Shown here piece after piece: positions 24,601 to 39,600 of a stretch of 64,000 nt of DNA (its first letter is position 1; the number at the start of each line of letters is the position of its first letter). This stretch comes from Gavia stellata (Eukaryota > Chordata > Aves > Gaviiformes > Gaviidae). Below the pieces are notes generated by a model. That model was not told the DNA's origin. It was given only the letters and a program-made list of their open reading frames with translations, and did no database searches. A program made the translations under genes and the position numbers. The DNA lies in NCBI RefSeq assembly GCF_030936135.1, contig NC_082604.1, positions 7,013,001 to 7,077,000 on the forward strand, read 5' to 3'.

Positions 24601-27600
24601 GGGCACACTCTTCACTGGGTAAAAAACTGGCTGGACGGCTGAGCCCAAAGGGTCATGGTGAATGGAGTGAAATCCAGTTGGCGGCCAGTCACAAGTGGCG
24701 TTCCCCAGGGCTCACTATTAGGGCCAGTCTTGTTTAATATCTTTATCGATGATCTGGACCAGGGGATCGAGTGCACCCTCAGTAAGTTTGCAGACGACAC
24801 CAAGTTGGGCGGGAGGATCTGCTTGAGGGTCGGAAGGCTCTGCAGAGGGATCTGGACAGGCTGGATGGATGGGCCGAGGCCAATTGGATGAGGTTCAACA
24901 AGGCCAAGTGCTGAGTCCTGCACTTTGGTCATAACAACCCCATGCAACGCTACAGGCTTGGGGATGAGTTGCTGGAAAGCTGCCTGGCAGAAAAGGACCT
25001 GGGGGTGTTGGTCGACAGCCGGCTGAATATGAGCCAGCAGTGTGCCCAGGTGGCCAAGAAGGCCAACGGCATCCTGCCCTGTATCAGAAGCAGTGTGATC
25101 AGCAGGAGTAGGGAGGGGATCGTGCCCCTGTACTCGGCCCTGGTGAGGCCACACCTCGAATGCTGTGTTCAGTTTTGGGCCCCTCAGTACAAGAAAGACA
25201 TTGAGGTGCTGGAGCGTGTCCAGAGAAGGGCAACGAAGCTGGTGAGGGGTCTGGAGCACAAGTCTGATGAGGAGCAGCTGAGGGAGCTGGGGTTGTTCAG
25301 TCTGAAGAAAAGGAGGCTGAGGGGAGACCTTATCGCTCTCTACAGTTACCTGAAAGGGGGTTGTAGTGAGGTGGGTGCTGGTCTCTTCTCCCAGGTGACT
25401 AGCGACAGGAAAAGAGAAAACGGCCACAAGTTGCACCAGGGGAGGTTCAGGCTGGGTATTAGGAAAAACTTCTTCACTGAAAGGGTTGTCAGACATTGGA
25501 ACAGGCTGCCCAGGGAGGTGGTGGAGTCACCATTCCCTGGAGGTATTTAAAAGACGTGTGGATGATGCACCTAGGGACATGGTTTAGTGGTGGACTGGGC
25601 TGGGTTAGGTTAACAGTTGGACTTAATGATCTTAAAGGTCTTTTCCAACTTAAATGATTCTATAAGTAGTTAAGTTCAACTCAGGTAATTGATCTAAAAA
25701 TACAGGTAAGCCTAAACAAATAATTTTTACTTTGAGAACTTCTTGTGTAGTATACAAAAGATATAAAGGAAGCAAGAATTCTTCCTGACGCTGAACTAAA
25801 CATTAAAACCAATTTACTTCTATTGCAACAGAGATTCCTATATACCTTTCTCTCTGTACACCCTGCTCCCCCCAACTGTATATACAGTTCATGAAGGACT
25901 ACGACATTGAATTACCGTGAAGGTATCTGGTAAGTCATCATAACAGTGTCATCTGTGTTTGCCATCAAAAGCCATATAGGATCCTGAAGGACATATTTAA
26001 TGAAGTGCTCACTTTCTTCCATTTCTGCCTTCATTTTGGTTTTATGATGATTTTCTGAGGAATCAATACTCCCAAAGTATTTGCTGGTATGACTAGTTTC
26101 ACTACTACCTTTAAAAAGAAATTTAAAGATTCATTATAAATTGTCAAATACATAGATCATCTGAATGCTTTTGAAAATAAAGATTAGAGAGAACTGAAAG
26201 TATAGATACAACCACTATTTTATTTCATTTTTTAAACAGAGGGAACTTCCACCCCTAAGTAACTGCATTAGTATTTTTAAAACTCAAATTCTCAAGCTAA
26301 ATTCTCCATTAAATTTCAATAGAGTAATTAGCTTACTTAAATTAAAAACTCTGAAATAAAACATGAAGGAGTATGGTATTTTCTCTTCATTATTCTGTCA
26401 TACCTACACGATATCTTAATGGCTGTTTTACACATACTTAAAAAGGTTCTACACTGTAAATCAAACACAATAGAAAAAATATTATGTAATTAAAAAAAGA
26501 AATCCTGAATAAGCTATGCTATAAGGATTAAAGACATTAGAGATTTTTACATAAAGCACTTTATGTTCAAGAGGTATTCGCAATACCTCATGCTCCAACT
26601 CTAAAATCCAAAATGCTAAGAGAGTACTCACTCCCAGTGTTACCTGTTCTGCTCCCTGACATGCCACAGCCATTGGATCCAGACCCCAGAGACTCAGCAG
26701 CTGCAGATACACCGCTCCCTGAAGAAGCTGAACCAGTGCCTGAACACGCATCTTCCTGAAGTAAGATGTCAAGCAGGACACTAGACATGGAGAGTGCATC
26801 ACTATTTTGAGCGTCCATTGGAGATTCAGCCTAGCGATAAGAAGGGGAGGGGAAAACAATAAAATTAAAAACAAACCCGAAAACACAAAACAAACCCAAA
26901 CAACTAATGTGTTTACAGTTATTCAAAGACAGACAACCACCAATAACATATGCCAGGACCAATGAGGAATAATGAAGTGGACTGATAGGCAGACAAGCAG
27001 TCCCTTCAGTAAGATTGAGATTTCAGTTCAATTTCTCTTTAAAAAAATATATAGTTTAGTGAGGAAGTAAGCAAGGCATTTGCTAAACAGTTTTGACAGC
27101 CCCTACTGTCCTGGACAAGTCAGAACTTACCCAAGCCACCTAAGACATACTAGCAGTTACTCCTACTATAATCTACCTCAAAGGGATTTGCATCAACAGT
27201 CCATCACTGTAACTGCTCTCAATGCATGATGATAAGGAAGAAGGCATTCCCAGATGCAAGCTTCCTAGGCAAGATAATTTATTTGTATGTTTTTAAGGGA
27301 AAGAGCACTAACTACGCTCATTTCTAACATAAGCAAAACCTCACTGCAAGTCAGTTTGAAGATTAAATGTTAGAAATTAAGGTTGACAGACCTTAGCAAA
27401 ATACATAATGATGAAAGGAACTAATTTTATCCTTAACACATTCCTGAACAAATGCCTGTATTGTCCTCATTTTCCAGTAAGTGATGAGGAAATTACAGAA
27501 AGTTAGATTTTGCAGGTTTCTAAAGAATAGGAACTAACAGTTGGAGGAAATTAAAAAAAAAATGCCAGCAAAATTATTACTATTAAGTTTTGTTATCAAG

Positions 27601-30600
27601 CTTCTTTTAATCCAGCAGAGGCATCTCAGAGCATACTGTAAGTTACAGACTGTCACAGATCCACTGTTACACCACAGCACAAGTCAGAAGTCCTTATAGA
27701 GATAAGATTTCAGAGATGTTATGTAGTGCACAAAATACAGTAGTCCAAATATGGCACTGGATGCTTATACTCCTGAAAATTTCTCCATATGTGGCATTTG
27801 CACAACTAGTATGATAGAGAATTTTTTAAATGAAAACCAAATGTATTTGTTTTCAAGATCATAACAAGCATGTAATAACAGAATGTGACAAGTTTTTGCA
27901 CTGTATCAATCCAGTTTAGAAGTTTCTCTAGAAAAACAGATATAACAAAATCCATTTCTCTCTGTTCTCCCTCCATTCATCCCCCTTAAGGATCAAAATC
28001 AAGAATACTGGGTAAAATAAATCATCTGGCAACTAAGCAGGGAGAAAAGTTTAACATGGAGATCGAAATGTTCCCCACGCTGTGGGGAACAAGCATTTTC
28101 AGAAGTTTTTCCTTCCTCCTCCTTTATAACTTCTAATGTAGATAACATGCTTATAACTCGCTGCACAAAGTAATCTTATCAGCTGCTAAGCATCAACACT
28201 AACAAAGCTTTTTACCAATTAGAGTAGTTTAGATCTCGGACATGCCTAAAAGTAAAAGCCAGCCCTTCCAATGCCTGCTTTCCTTTTATCAGCAGTGAAC
28301 CCAAGTTCTACTTTATAATTGCACCATTAGATGGAGAGACCAGTTACCAACCACAGCACAAGAAAAGCAGGAGGGAGGAAGGAGCCAGTCTAAAAGGTTT
28401 AGGTTGCAACTCCATGCCATCAGCGACTTTGCCTTTACAAAAGACACTCTATGGCGCCTTCAGAAAACACTAATATTAGTCTACGTATTTCTGTCACGGA
28501 AACCTTTATGGACATATTACTCCATCTGAAGTTTCTGTAAGGCTATTTGTTAAACTGATTCATCAAATTTGAATGAGCCAGAAAATAAAAAAAACCCTGA
28601 AGTTTCCAAATAGCTCAGCATAGTTTTAGTGCACCAAATAAAAACAAATATAAAGTTATGCTCTGCAACATTCTTCCTTTACTTTGGTTGCTTGTTGTAA
28701 ACGAAGTTGTGATTTTATTTTAAATCAGCTTCTTTCAGACCACTTATAGATTGTTTCCCCCCCTGCACAAATTCATTAGCCCGAAACTTTTTGCTGAAGT
28801 GCTCATATTATTTTAAGTCTATTTCAATGCTTTTCAATGGGTTTATCCATATTCATATTTTTTTTTTTTAAAAAAGTGGAACAAAACTGTTTCAGGATGT
28901 ATTTCCAAGCTTCCTAGTGTAACTTTAGAAGAACAACAAGGTGGTCTTAATTTTTAAAGGTCAAGACTATTCTAACGATTGGATTTCACTTTTTATTCAG
29001 TCTGATGAAGTTTGAATTTACTAACTACAATTGTTATTTCATCTCCTAGAATTATATTGGCCAATTACTGTCTATCATTAAAAAATAGGTCCCACAAGTG
29101 AAAGGATTGAAAACGATGTAGCAGAGACAGGAAAACACAGAGCAGGGGACGGTGAATCCATTTTAGGCACCTCTACATATTAACAACTTCAGTATGTTCA
29201 AGAATGTGAAGACTTTTTAAAAAAAAAAAAAAACCCCAACACCCATCAGCATACTTACCGGTAAGGATCCCTTTACACTACAGTTATCAGTTGTCATGAT
29301 TTTGCCTATGGCTCCTTCCTCACTCAAAGTTCCATGCAAACCTGCAGGAGCTCCAGTTTCAGCAGTTTTTGTGGTTTCCTCTAACTGTAGAAGATTCAGA
29401 GGAGAACTGCACCTTGACTGGAACAGAGGTGGTGAAGCCTGGTCTTGAGGACCCACTGACTGTGGAGTGCAGGAACGGGATGGCTCATTTCGTGGCTCTG
29501 TGACAGGAGCCTTTTCACTCTCTGCTGGCGGATTATAATGGAATGGCTGCGTTGGAAAAAACGCCTGTTGGGGGAAAGGGCTGGGTGTAGCAAAGGGTGG
29601 CTGTGTCGGAAATACTGTCTGTGAAGAGAAAGTGGAATGGGCAGGGAAGTTGGGTTGGCTATGGTAAAGTGTTTGAGGTAAGCTATTGTTCATCTCTGGG
29701 TAGACATAGTTGGGGAGCACAAGAGCTACGACAGGTGTCATGAGGGGTGTGGAGAACTGAGGTGGTTGCATAGGGCAAGTATTTCCAGAGTCTGGCAACT
29801 GATTAAAACCAGAGAGTGAAGTCTCATGAGCTGGTGGCACAGTCCCTGCTGCTGGAAAAACAGGAAGTGGATATGCAGGCATAACAGTGGGAAAAGACAT
29901 CGCTGAATAGCTCGCTTGTGAAGTGTCTGACGGCGACCAAGCAGTAGTATTTAAACCTTGAAGAGGGAACCGGTGGGGGAATTTAGTTCCAGAAGTTGTA
30001 CTGTCCGAAGACTCCTGTGGTTTAATACGCTTTGATTTTCTGTTCTTTCCACTTTTCTTCCAAGGCTGATCCATTCCAGAAGTGCCATTTCTTTGTCCGC
30101 GGCCACCTGCAAAAAAAAATATACCAAACAAAAAAAATGCCACACCATCAGGAAGGATCCTACTTGCAGGATCATACTTGCAATCTAATGGATCCCTTTC
30201 ACCTCGTCATCCCTTGAAAGTTGCTCAAAACCACAGGTCTGAACTTAGCCTACCCAAATGGAAGCATTTGGGAAGGGGTCATGTTCAATTTTACCTCTAG
30301 CACAAGAGCTGAGCTAACTGGGCAATGAAAACCATGCTGACACATCATGGAAGAAGAGAGAGCAGCAGTGGATCAATTCAGGCTCAAATGTGTGTCACCC
30401 AAACAGCAGAAATCAGCAGAACAGTGGCTCCCAGAGGAGCAAACTTCTAATTACTCCAGCAATTACAATGAAAGCACTATGAGACATGACTGAAAGCATT
30501 TCTAGAGAGTTATGGTCATGCAGGTCAGTAATTGAAAAGGTAAGGAAAAAAAGCGCAGAGGGAGAGAAAGTACACATAAAGAGAAGAATTTCCTGAGGGG

Positions 30601-33600
30601 AGAAAAGCATGCTACCTTCACAACCTTATTTTAGGAGAAGTCTGCACCAAGCGACTCTTCCCTAGGTGAAGGCTGTCAGTTCATCTGATTACAGACATGA
30701 GGAAATCCATAAAATATCTCTGGCACTAAAAGCTGCTCAAACTTTTAGTCTGTCTAAAGCTTATTTAGATAGGCTGAAAGTTTATCAAGTATAAAGAATG
30801 CAAGGGGATTAAAGGGTTCCAAAACAGGTTTCCTAAAATCGAGGACCTGCATAACTATTTAAACAAAAAATGAAAGATAAGAATCTGCAAAAAGACGCTT
30901 AGCAGTGTCTGACTTCTGTTCCAAGTCAAGTCAGGACTGAAATGGGAACAAAGTCAGATCAGTATCAAGCATTTCTGAAAATGCCATCCAGAGTTCCTAG
31001 TCTTAATAAAACAATCTCACTATTACAGCTAGTCTGTGCTATTTCCATCCCACTGATCGCATTATTAAGTTAAAGGCAACCAAAGAATTATCAGATTGTT
31101 TCACCGATTACACAATAGTAGAATGGGGGAAACTGGATGTAAGCAAAGGGGCTGAAAACAAAAAAAAAACCCAAATACCTGAAAAAAGACAGATGGAAAG
31201 ACAGAAGGAAAAGAAAAGCAAGGGAATACAAGCATAGATACAGGAAAGCAAACATGCTAAAGAATGTTTTTTGTCCCTTGAAAGTAATGCATAACAGTAA
31301 TAGTATAGCGAACAGATAAAAATTAAAACATTAGTTACTAAGATGTCAGTTACATTAAAAGCTATATTCCACCCTCAATCTTCAAGCAAGACTTACCAGA
31401 AAGAACTTTTCTATGGACTTTTAAAATAGCATGCAACTGTCACTATTCACAGTGGTCCCACAATACAGCTAAAAATGGAAAAGCCCTCTCAACAGGATTT
31501 ACTTCCTATATAAATACAAGTTTTGTCGTGAAAACTATTGCCATACCACGTTCACCAGGCCGTCCTTTTGGTTTATCTTGTAAGTAGTAATTGCAGTGGG
31601 ACTGAAAAATATTAAATCTCTTGATTTCTTTAAACTTATTCAAAAAGCTCTGCTCCTCTTTTTGCGTATGCACTGCAAGGACTTCCTTTGTAAGTCCCAG
31701 TTTTTTAAATGGCTCCTTTTCTTGATTTACATGTGCAGAGCTGGATGGAGGAGCAAGAAGTTGGCCATCTAAGAGTTCTGCTCCACTTGGACCATCTTCT
31801 ATCATTTCTACAGAAACAGAAGGAAAAAAAATAAATCAAGATGAAGTAAAAAAAGCTCTGTATATGCATTTTTAAGCTATTACAATTCTGTAATAATTTT
31901 GCTGTAAGTTTAAGATACAAATTCTGTCCCTGTTTATTCCATTTCCATAGAAATACTTTTTCACTGTAAGAAAATGTAAGTCACAAGCAGATACTAGCTG
32001 TTCACATGTCTGAAGTTTAAACTTGCTAGCAAATGCCATTTTGGAGAAAATTTATTAGCAAAAATCATACCTAATTCAGGTTGTGGTTTTTTGTCTCCAA
32101 CATGAACAATGGTGCTACTGTAGCTGCACTGACTTGTGAGAGAGACAACACTTTCAGGCTTGCCAGGTAAAGCCAAAGATGTTAAGTGAGCACCAACCAC
32201 AGGGGGACCATTTGATTTACCAGATGCCTTCAACACAGCAGGATCTATTAAAAGAAATAAAGTTGTAGTTTACTGAACATAAACAAGAGCGAATGCAAGT
32301 TACATGCTGCCAGGGTTGCAAAACAGTAGAGGCTAAACTGTGCTTGACAAGATACAAAATGGACATTTTACTTTATGCATTCCACCAAGAAAGTTTTAGG
32401 AATAGAACAACTTCTGAGCAACCAAATCCAATCCCCTAATTTCACATACAGCCAAACCAAATCTTTTCAATGAAGGACTTTTTGCTCCCTTCGTGGTCTT
32501 CACTACTCTTTCATGGCACAATTTTGGAAGAAGGTTTCTAGCCTCTTCCAGCCTAAGATTTAAGTCCTGCCCAGCTCCCATATTCTTGTACACTAACCTC
32601 TGTCACTAGCTGGTTATCCCAACAGCTTTGCCCTGAGCATCCACTTTTTTAAATTCTCTCACCTGAAAGCTATACACAATAATACAGCAGAGGTCACAGC
32701 ACTGCCTCATAAAACAGCATTAAAACATTCCTCCTCTAGTAGGAATACTTAGCGTAACACATATTTAAGACCTAAAGTTTGCCTTTTTCCTGAGAGTAAG
32801 CTGCTGGCTTCATTGTTCTCAGTCATCAGCACATCAAAAAGCTAGTAAACCCACATCTTCTCCTGTCAACTGGAACTGCATAGACTACAAGTGACAGCAG
32901 AAATTGTGTTCCTAATTGCATCATGCTAGTTCCAACCATTTCTTCCTCTCTAGTTCAAGGCATTTCAATTCCTTCTATAGGACACTTTGTTCCTGTGTAC
33001 ACTGATACCTTCCAATTTGATTCTAAAAGCTGCATTGGAACTTCTTTTTGAAGCTCATCAAAAGGAAACACAGACAAGAGCATTCCCAAGACCAATTTTT
33101 GAGAAACTCCACTAGACACTTCCCCTTCAGCCACATATAATGACAAGGTTGAATCAGCAAGAATCTCACAATTCTTGTACTAACCGAACAGTTACATTCT
33201 TCACTTCAGCCCTCCATCCAGACAGGGACTATATCAAATGCTATACCTAAGTCCTAACAAATTAAGTTAATGTTTTTGCCTACAGCAGACTTTTCAGATA
33301 GCTATCCTCAGTAATGGCTGGACATTCCTTTCAAATGGGTTCTTGTGCCTCACACAACACAGAGCAGTCCGATGCCGCATTTTACCCTCTCTTGTTACTT
33401 TTTTAATGTCCACAAAAAAGAAATAGAAGTGTAATATGCATATTTTTGTTGCAGTTAATTAGCTGCCAGGTTCTTCAGCTGGTTGCTCTTACAAGTCCCA
33501 ACTGCAAAATTAACTTCTTGCATTTGATAATGATTCAAGTCCTACAACTCAAAATCCTGCTGTATTTTGTACAGTTTAAGTAAGTTTATTGCATCTACAA

Positions 33601-36600
33601 TCCAGATATTCAATCAACTACTCTGTATTTTGATTGTAGGGAAGATTTTCATAATAAAAGTTAGATCACCAATATCTAACACTGAGAAAACTGCTCTGAG
33701 GTCATGCCTAAGCTACACTTGTCATTATTCTGCAGAGTAGTAACATCCAACTGGCTGCTAGCAAAAATAAATCAAGAAAGAGCTGTTATGTAGACATACC
33801 TTCCAAGGGCTGTATAGCATTATCAGCTGGTTTTTGTTCATGAACTCCAGAATTTAGTGATGCAACACTTGATGAAGGTTCACATTTTCTTTTTGCTGTA
33901 CCAGGCACATTACAACTCTCCAAGTACCTAAAATACAATGATTTAACAATATTAGATATGCAAGTCTTAAGACTAGAGGTCAAAAGTAATTTACACACTG
34001 GTTGGTTACCTGATGACACTGTCCAAACAGCTAATCTGTTGGTAAGAATATACAGGTTGTTCTTTCCAAGCCAACTCTTCAGTAGTCACATTTTTAGGAG
34101 CAGCTGTTACTGCAGTATCCTTTCCCACTACATCTTTCACCTGACCACCAGGACCATTTTGTTTTTCTGTGAAAAGAGATACTGCTATTATGCAATTATG
34201 GCATTAAATCCTTGCAAAGACCCCTAAAAGCAACAGTAAAAGTTCTCATTTACACATATTTCTTAACAGGTCACAAGTTAAGCACTGTAAAGCAAGAGCT
34301 TTGTACACTAATAGATGAACATTGTGTAAATATTGTCCTGGTTTTATGCATTGATTAGAACTAAACTAGAAAAAATCCTACTGCCATATTATACAAGGCA
34401 CCAGTACAATAGACTAATACTAAATTAACTTGCTAATGTCTTACCTGCAAAAGGCTCTCTCTTATATTCCAGTTTTGCTTTATTGTCAGTGAAAATACGC
34501 TGTCCTTTATTTTTGACCTTACGGGCATCTTGACAAACCTCCTGAAAGCAGGTCATTAAAAAGAGTTATTACAAAATTCTGATATAAAACATCATGCATC
34601 GTGATTCCTCAGTAGACTAAATCTAACCTTAATTAATCTCTATCTTACAATTAGTCTGATCATGAGAGAAATTCTGCTGTATAAAATTTTATTGTGCAGC
34701 AGCAGAATTTTGGGAATTGGAAAGAGAAGAAATTTGAAGTATGTTTTTTGTACACCATTACTCTATTTTGTTTAATATGGTTGAATGACTTGTTTAGGAA
34801 CATATAAAGATACATTACAAAGAAGACTTCAGAAAAAAAACAGTATCACTTGGTAAACAAAATATTGCTGCTAAGACTGAGAACTTTTTGTGCTAGAAGT
34901 CTAACTAAGCACTGACAGGATGTTATAGAACTATACTGTAACAGTCTTCTCTATCTGTGGAAATAGTGAAGGGAAGATAGATAACCATTTCCCTCAAAAC
35001 CAAGATCTCTGTAAACATTACTTTTCTGCATAGCTCTGAAATGTAGTAAGTTATCTGTTAAACAAAAAAATCCAGAGACTTCAGCTGCTTAAGCCACTAG
35101 TGTTTAAGGACTGAAAGTCAGGAAAGTGACCACCTTGACAAGAGCAGCAGTCTGCCATGCCTGATCACAGAAGGAGAAATCGTATTTGGGAGAATTAGCC
35201 TAAAAGCAATATAACTAAGTGAAGGAAAATTTTGGCTTTCAGAATTAAATGCAACTCAGTGAGCTACAAAAAATTTGGGAAGAACAACAGGAAAGCCAAA
35301 ATGATTAGAGACGTTAAAAGGTGCAGTTCCTTTGACTGCATCCACATTACTGTTCGTCTGATTTACTTTGCCTATGGAATAGTCCTGTTAAGCATAGGCA
35401 CAAATTTAACGCTGCTGTTTTATTCAGACTAATGGGATTTAAAAAGTTACATCTCACTATTAACTAGATGTAGGGATAGCCCAATCTATGGTAAAGTTAA
35501 TTTTTTAAGCTTAAAACTTATTTTATTCCATTCCATTTATTTCATTCAATACTATATAGTGCATTTTTTGCAACATAAAAAGGGATCAAGGTCAAGCTAT
35601 CACTTGGTTATGCAGGTATTACTGCATTTTGTCTTCTTAGTTTCATTTGGGAAAACAGTAACTACAGACTTCCCCCTCCCAAAAGAAACTGCTTTCAAAT
35701 ATCCAGCTAGTTTTCCCAGAAACATAGCATATAACATATAATGGACGTTAGAATAAGTTAACACACTGTGCAGGTTTAAATTCATTATACACATTAACTT
35801 TCATTCCTATAACTGTGCTTCAGTACCCTGAGACTTCATCTACACCAGAAATGTTTATTCCCCTAGACAGAAAGGCTTTTTCCATGTTAAACAAAAAAGA
35901 AAGATGACCTTTTCCTTATACTTGCTTCCATACCTAATTTGAAAGTTATGCTAAAAGTAAAAACCCCACTTTTACTAGTTTGTTTTGTGCCACATACTTG
36001 AATAAGAAAACCCAAACCTACTGGTTTATCCTTATGAGTGTCTTCATTATTATTTCCTGTGCTGTCACTGGAGGATGCCACACTCATTAACTGCTCATGT
36101 GAACCATTGCTACCTAGACTTCCATAGCCACTGGATCCACTGTTGTGTACAGGCTGTTAACAACAAAAAAATATATGTACACACACATATCTCAGCACAC
36201 CAGCTTTAAACAAAACTGAAATTGTTACCAGTAATTCCATGTGAGGAACAAAGGATTTATTTTAGATTTGGGGTTTTTTATGAGGACTCCATAGCTGCAT
36301 GAAATCCTTAAAATACCAATTGGAGCTTTAACACACTTCAGTGAGTCTTGTCTGGTAATCATGAGTGTAAGTAATTTCCAGGATTGTAGCCAGAAATTCC
36401 AGTACAGTAGTAGACAGCTAAACAAAACGTCACACAAAGATAAATGCCCTTTCTTCAGTGGGAAATGAAAAGGGTAACATTAAAACATGCTGTACCTGCA
36501 ATAATAGCCGATATATTTGCTCAGTGATTTCCTGAACACTGGGATGAAGGATTCTATCCTCTGTATAGTTGGGAGCAGCAAAGACGTCTTCATTTAAGGG

Positions 36601-39600
36601 ACCCCTGCATAAACCAAACATATCCCAGCTCATTACAAAATGCAAGTACTTCAATCACAGAGAGACCACAACTTCAATGTACCATCTATATATAATAAAC
36701 AGAATCTGATGCTTATTCTATTGCATCTACAACCTTTGAATCTGATAAAATATGTACCTTTACTCACTTGGAGCATGACTTCCCTCTTCTGAAGCAATCT
36801 TGACAGTATTGGCAGAATTTGAAGGACTTAAAATTTCTTTTTAAAGCTGTTACTACATCACAAAACCCAAATTTAAAAAGGAAGCAATCTGTATGTGTGA
36901 TTTTCTTTTTCCCCCCTGAAAATTCCTTATGTCTTTCTTAACGATCACTATGTAAATCTGAGGGGAGGGAATAAATAAATAAATAAATCTTTAAAAGTCC
37001 CAGCAGTTTATTGACTTACGTCCTAACTTTGTGTCTTCCAATAATAAATGAAACTTTTCGACTCCAAGGGTTGATGAAACTGGACCAGCTAGTGTCCATG
37101 GTTATATAATCTCCATTTCTAGTGCAAAACCTGATTGGTGAATAGTCAAAAGGCTGTCCTCCATACTGAAGTACTGTAACGAACAATTCAAAAAGGAAAT
37201 TTCAGATTAGTATTTGCACAATTCTACTTAATGATTCAGGATTCTACAATGAATTGCAAAGGAAGATGATGATACTTGAAGGAACAAATACCAGATACGT
37301 ATATACACTTAGAAATGCTGGGCTAGCAGAATAAGTAATTTACTGGACTATGTCAAGAAAACCACCTTCAGAACACAACAAGCTAAAGATGACTGAAGAA
37401 ACAGCTTTACATTTTCAAAGTTTAACAAGTTAACATTGCCAGAATGGCTCTTATTTTCTTCTCCATGAAATAAGAAATACTTCCATTTGAAGTATGACAA
37501 CTTCTGTCATTGCATTCAAGAAAATTTTCTTTATGTATGAAATATTCATTTACAGTCAATTTGTTTACAGCAGACATATGCTTCATATCAAATATGAAAT
37601 TGAGTGATTTCTCATTTTCATCTATTTGCGTTAAGAATCAAGTTGTAAAGTATTTACTCACAGTAAAATTCATAGTCACAATTAATTTTTGCCTCCTACT
37701 TGCTGAGGTCTTTGTAGTCATTATTATTAATGTTTAGGAAAAAAAATGGTATTTCTGCCACAGTAAGAGACTACATACTTTTTTTGTGAATTGCTAGCAT
37801 TAAGGGTCTGTCATTTGGGTGAAGATGCACCAAGACTGGTGTTCCTATTAAGTCCTGAGGTAGGTATCCCAACAGAGGTACTGCTCTGGGGAAAGAAAAA
37901 CAAAGAAAAAAAATAAGTCAAGTGGAATAAATGTATATTTAATCTTTAAAATGTTTCCATTTTAAGTTTTATTTGCTCTTTTTCCTATAAAGAGAATGAA
38001 TAATTTTAAGTTTAAATTTGGGGAAACAGCAGTGCCAACTTAATAGCAGTAGTACTCTTTGAACAAGGGGGGTTTTGCTTGTTTGTGGAGTGGGGGTTTT
38101 TTTTGGTAACTTTATAGAACACCACGATCAGACCAAATCAAGCAGTCTGCTACAGCAGTTCTGTCTTTTCTATGCTGCCTAGCTCCAGAGGATAAATACT
38201 TACCCTAGTTTTAACTGAGCATTATGTGATAGTGTGCACGCTGCCCCCCCGGCCCCCGACCAGACCTTTTCCCATAATCCTACTCAAGCAATAGCCACCA
38301 ATGGTGGTCTTAATGGATGTGTCTGGTCATGATGGATGAATCCAGCTCAGAGTGGATTTGGAGGAGACAGATAACAACACGATAGCCAAGGGCTAATTTA
38401 TGGCAATGCGTCCACCTAACCACAGTGCTGGTCAATGTCCGACTCAAGCCAAATTTGGAATAAACTAACATCTGCAGTCAGTATGTAAATATGACTATGA
38501 GTCAATCGTCTTACCCCCATAAATAGAGAGCAGCCCAAAAGCCCTTTGAGCTCTCCTGCACGGCAGCAGGCTGCACGCCCGGATCTCCCCTTGAGTAGGA
38601 ACGCCTCTCAAGGTTAAGAGATTCCTTGCCACAACAGATTCTCGGCAAGTGACTAATAGCATGCTGAAACTTTGAAACCTTAGCTAAGTGATATAAAGGA
38701 TTGATTGCGCATATATAATCCTTTAGACATAAACTGTTGACCAAGTCTGGGACTAAGTCTGGATCCAGCCACACCTAGACTCCTCTCTGGAGGAGGAGTT
38801 TAGAAAGCAAGGGGGTCCTCTCTGAACCTCACGACTCAACGGGAGGGTCTCCCTGACAGTTTTGCCTAACCCTGTCCTCTATGCAGTAAATAGTCCAAGT
38901 GTACCTTGCCACCAAATCTTGTTAAAACACTGTCGCATTTACCATTGAACTTTGTTAACTCACTGTTTTATATCAATAAAGTACATTGCTGCTTCTCTCT
39001 TACAAGTGAAGTGCACTCTCACTCTACCCACAACACATTAATGAAGTTTAATCTTGTAAAACTCTCATGAAGGTAAATAGTACCCCAACCTATGGGCTAC
39101 AAGCCAACGGTAAGTATCACAGGATTGCTATAGCTGAACTAGCAACAGAATAGTTGACTAGGACTCAAGAAAAATTTCTCACAGGCAGGTTAAGAGTTCA
39201 ACTCATAGAAGAGCTGCAAGGAAGCAAGCTTACTAATTAAAATAGAGAATTAATTGTTACTGAATTCCTGTACATTATCAATGACCACTTCTGATGATGT
39301 GAACAACTAATTCATGTGATGAAATCATTTTCATTAATCACTTAAAGCATTCATATTAAGGAGAAAGAGTGAAAGTTCACAAATGTCAGTTTGTACTTTA
39401 CCCTGAAAGCTAACCACCAAAAATATGCTTTGGAAAAAAAAATAATGCATTAAGTCAGTACTACTCAGTAATGTTGAAGAAGTTGCCAGATCACAAGTTA
39501 TCTTGTAAACTCAAAGCACTGCATACCTTCCCCCCAGCCCCATTCACTGACAAATGCCCAGGAGCAGAAAGATACTCAGGTATCTGAATAGCTTTAATGA

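Larger units (their letters stand above)
22866..25915 (-). other. PER2: PER2 intron between coding exons 20 and 21
   Basis: This 3.05-kb intron is nearly half occupied by a CR1 element in the opposite orientation (24228-25664). The rest is AT-rich with no further feature seen. Confidence 0.85.

Noticed and set aside
24612-25496. 294-codon open frame on the - strand
   Set aside because: It is the antisense of the CR1 reverse transcriptase; CR1 codon use leaves the reverse strand open.
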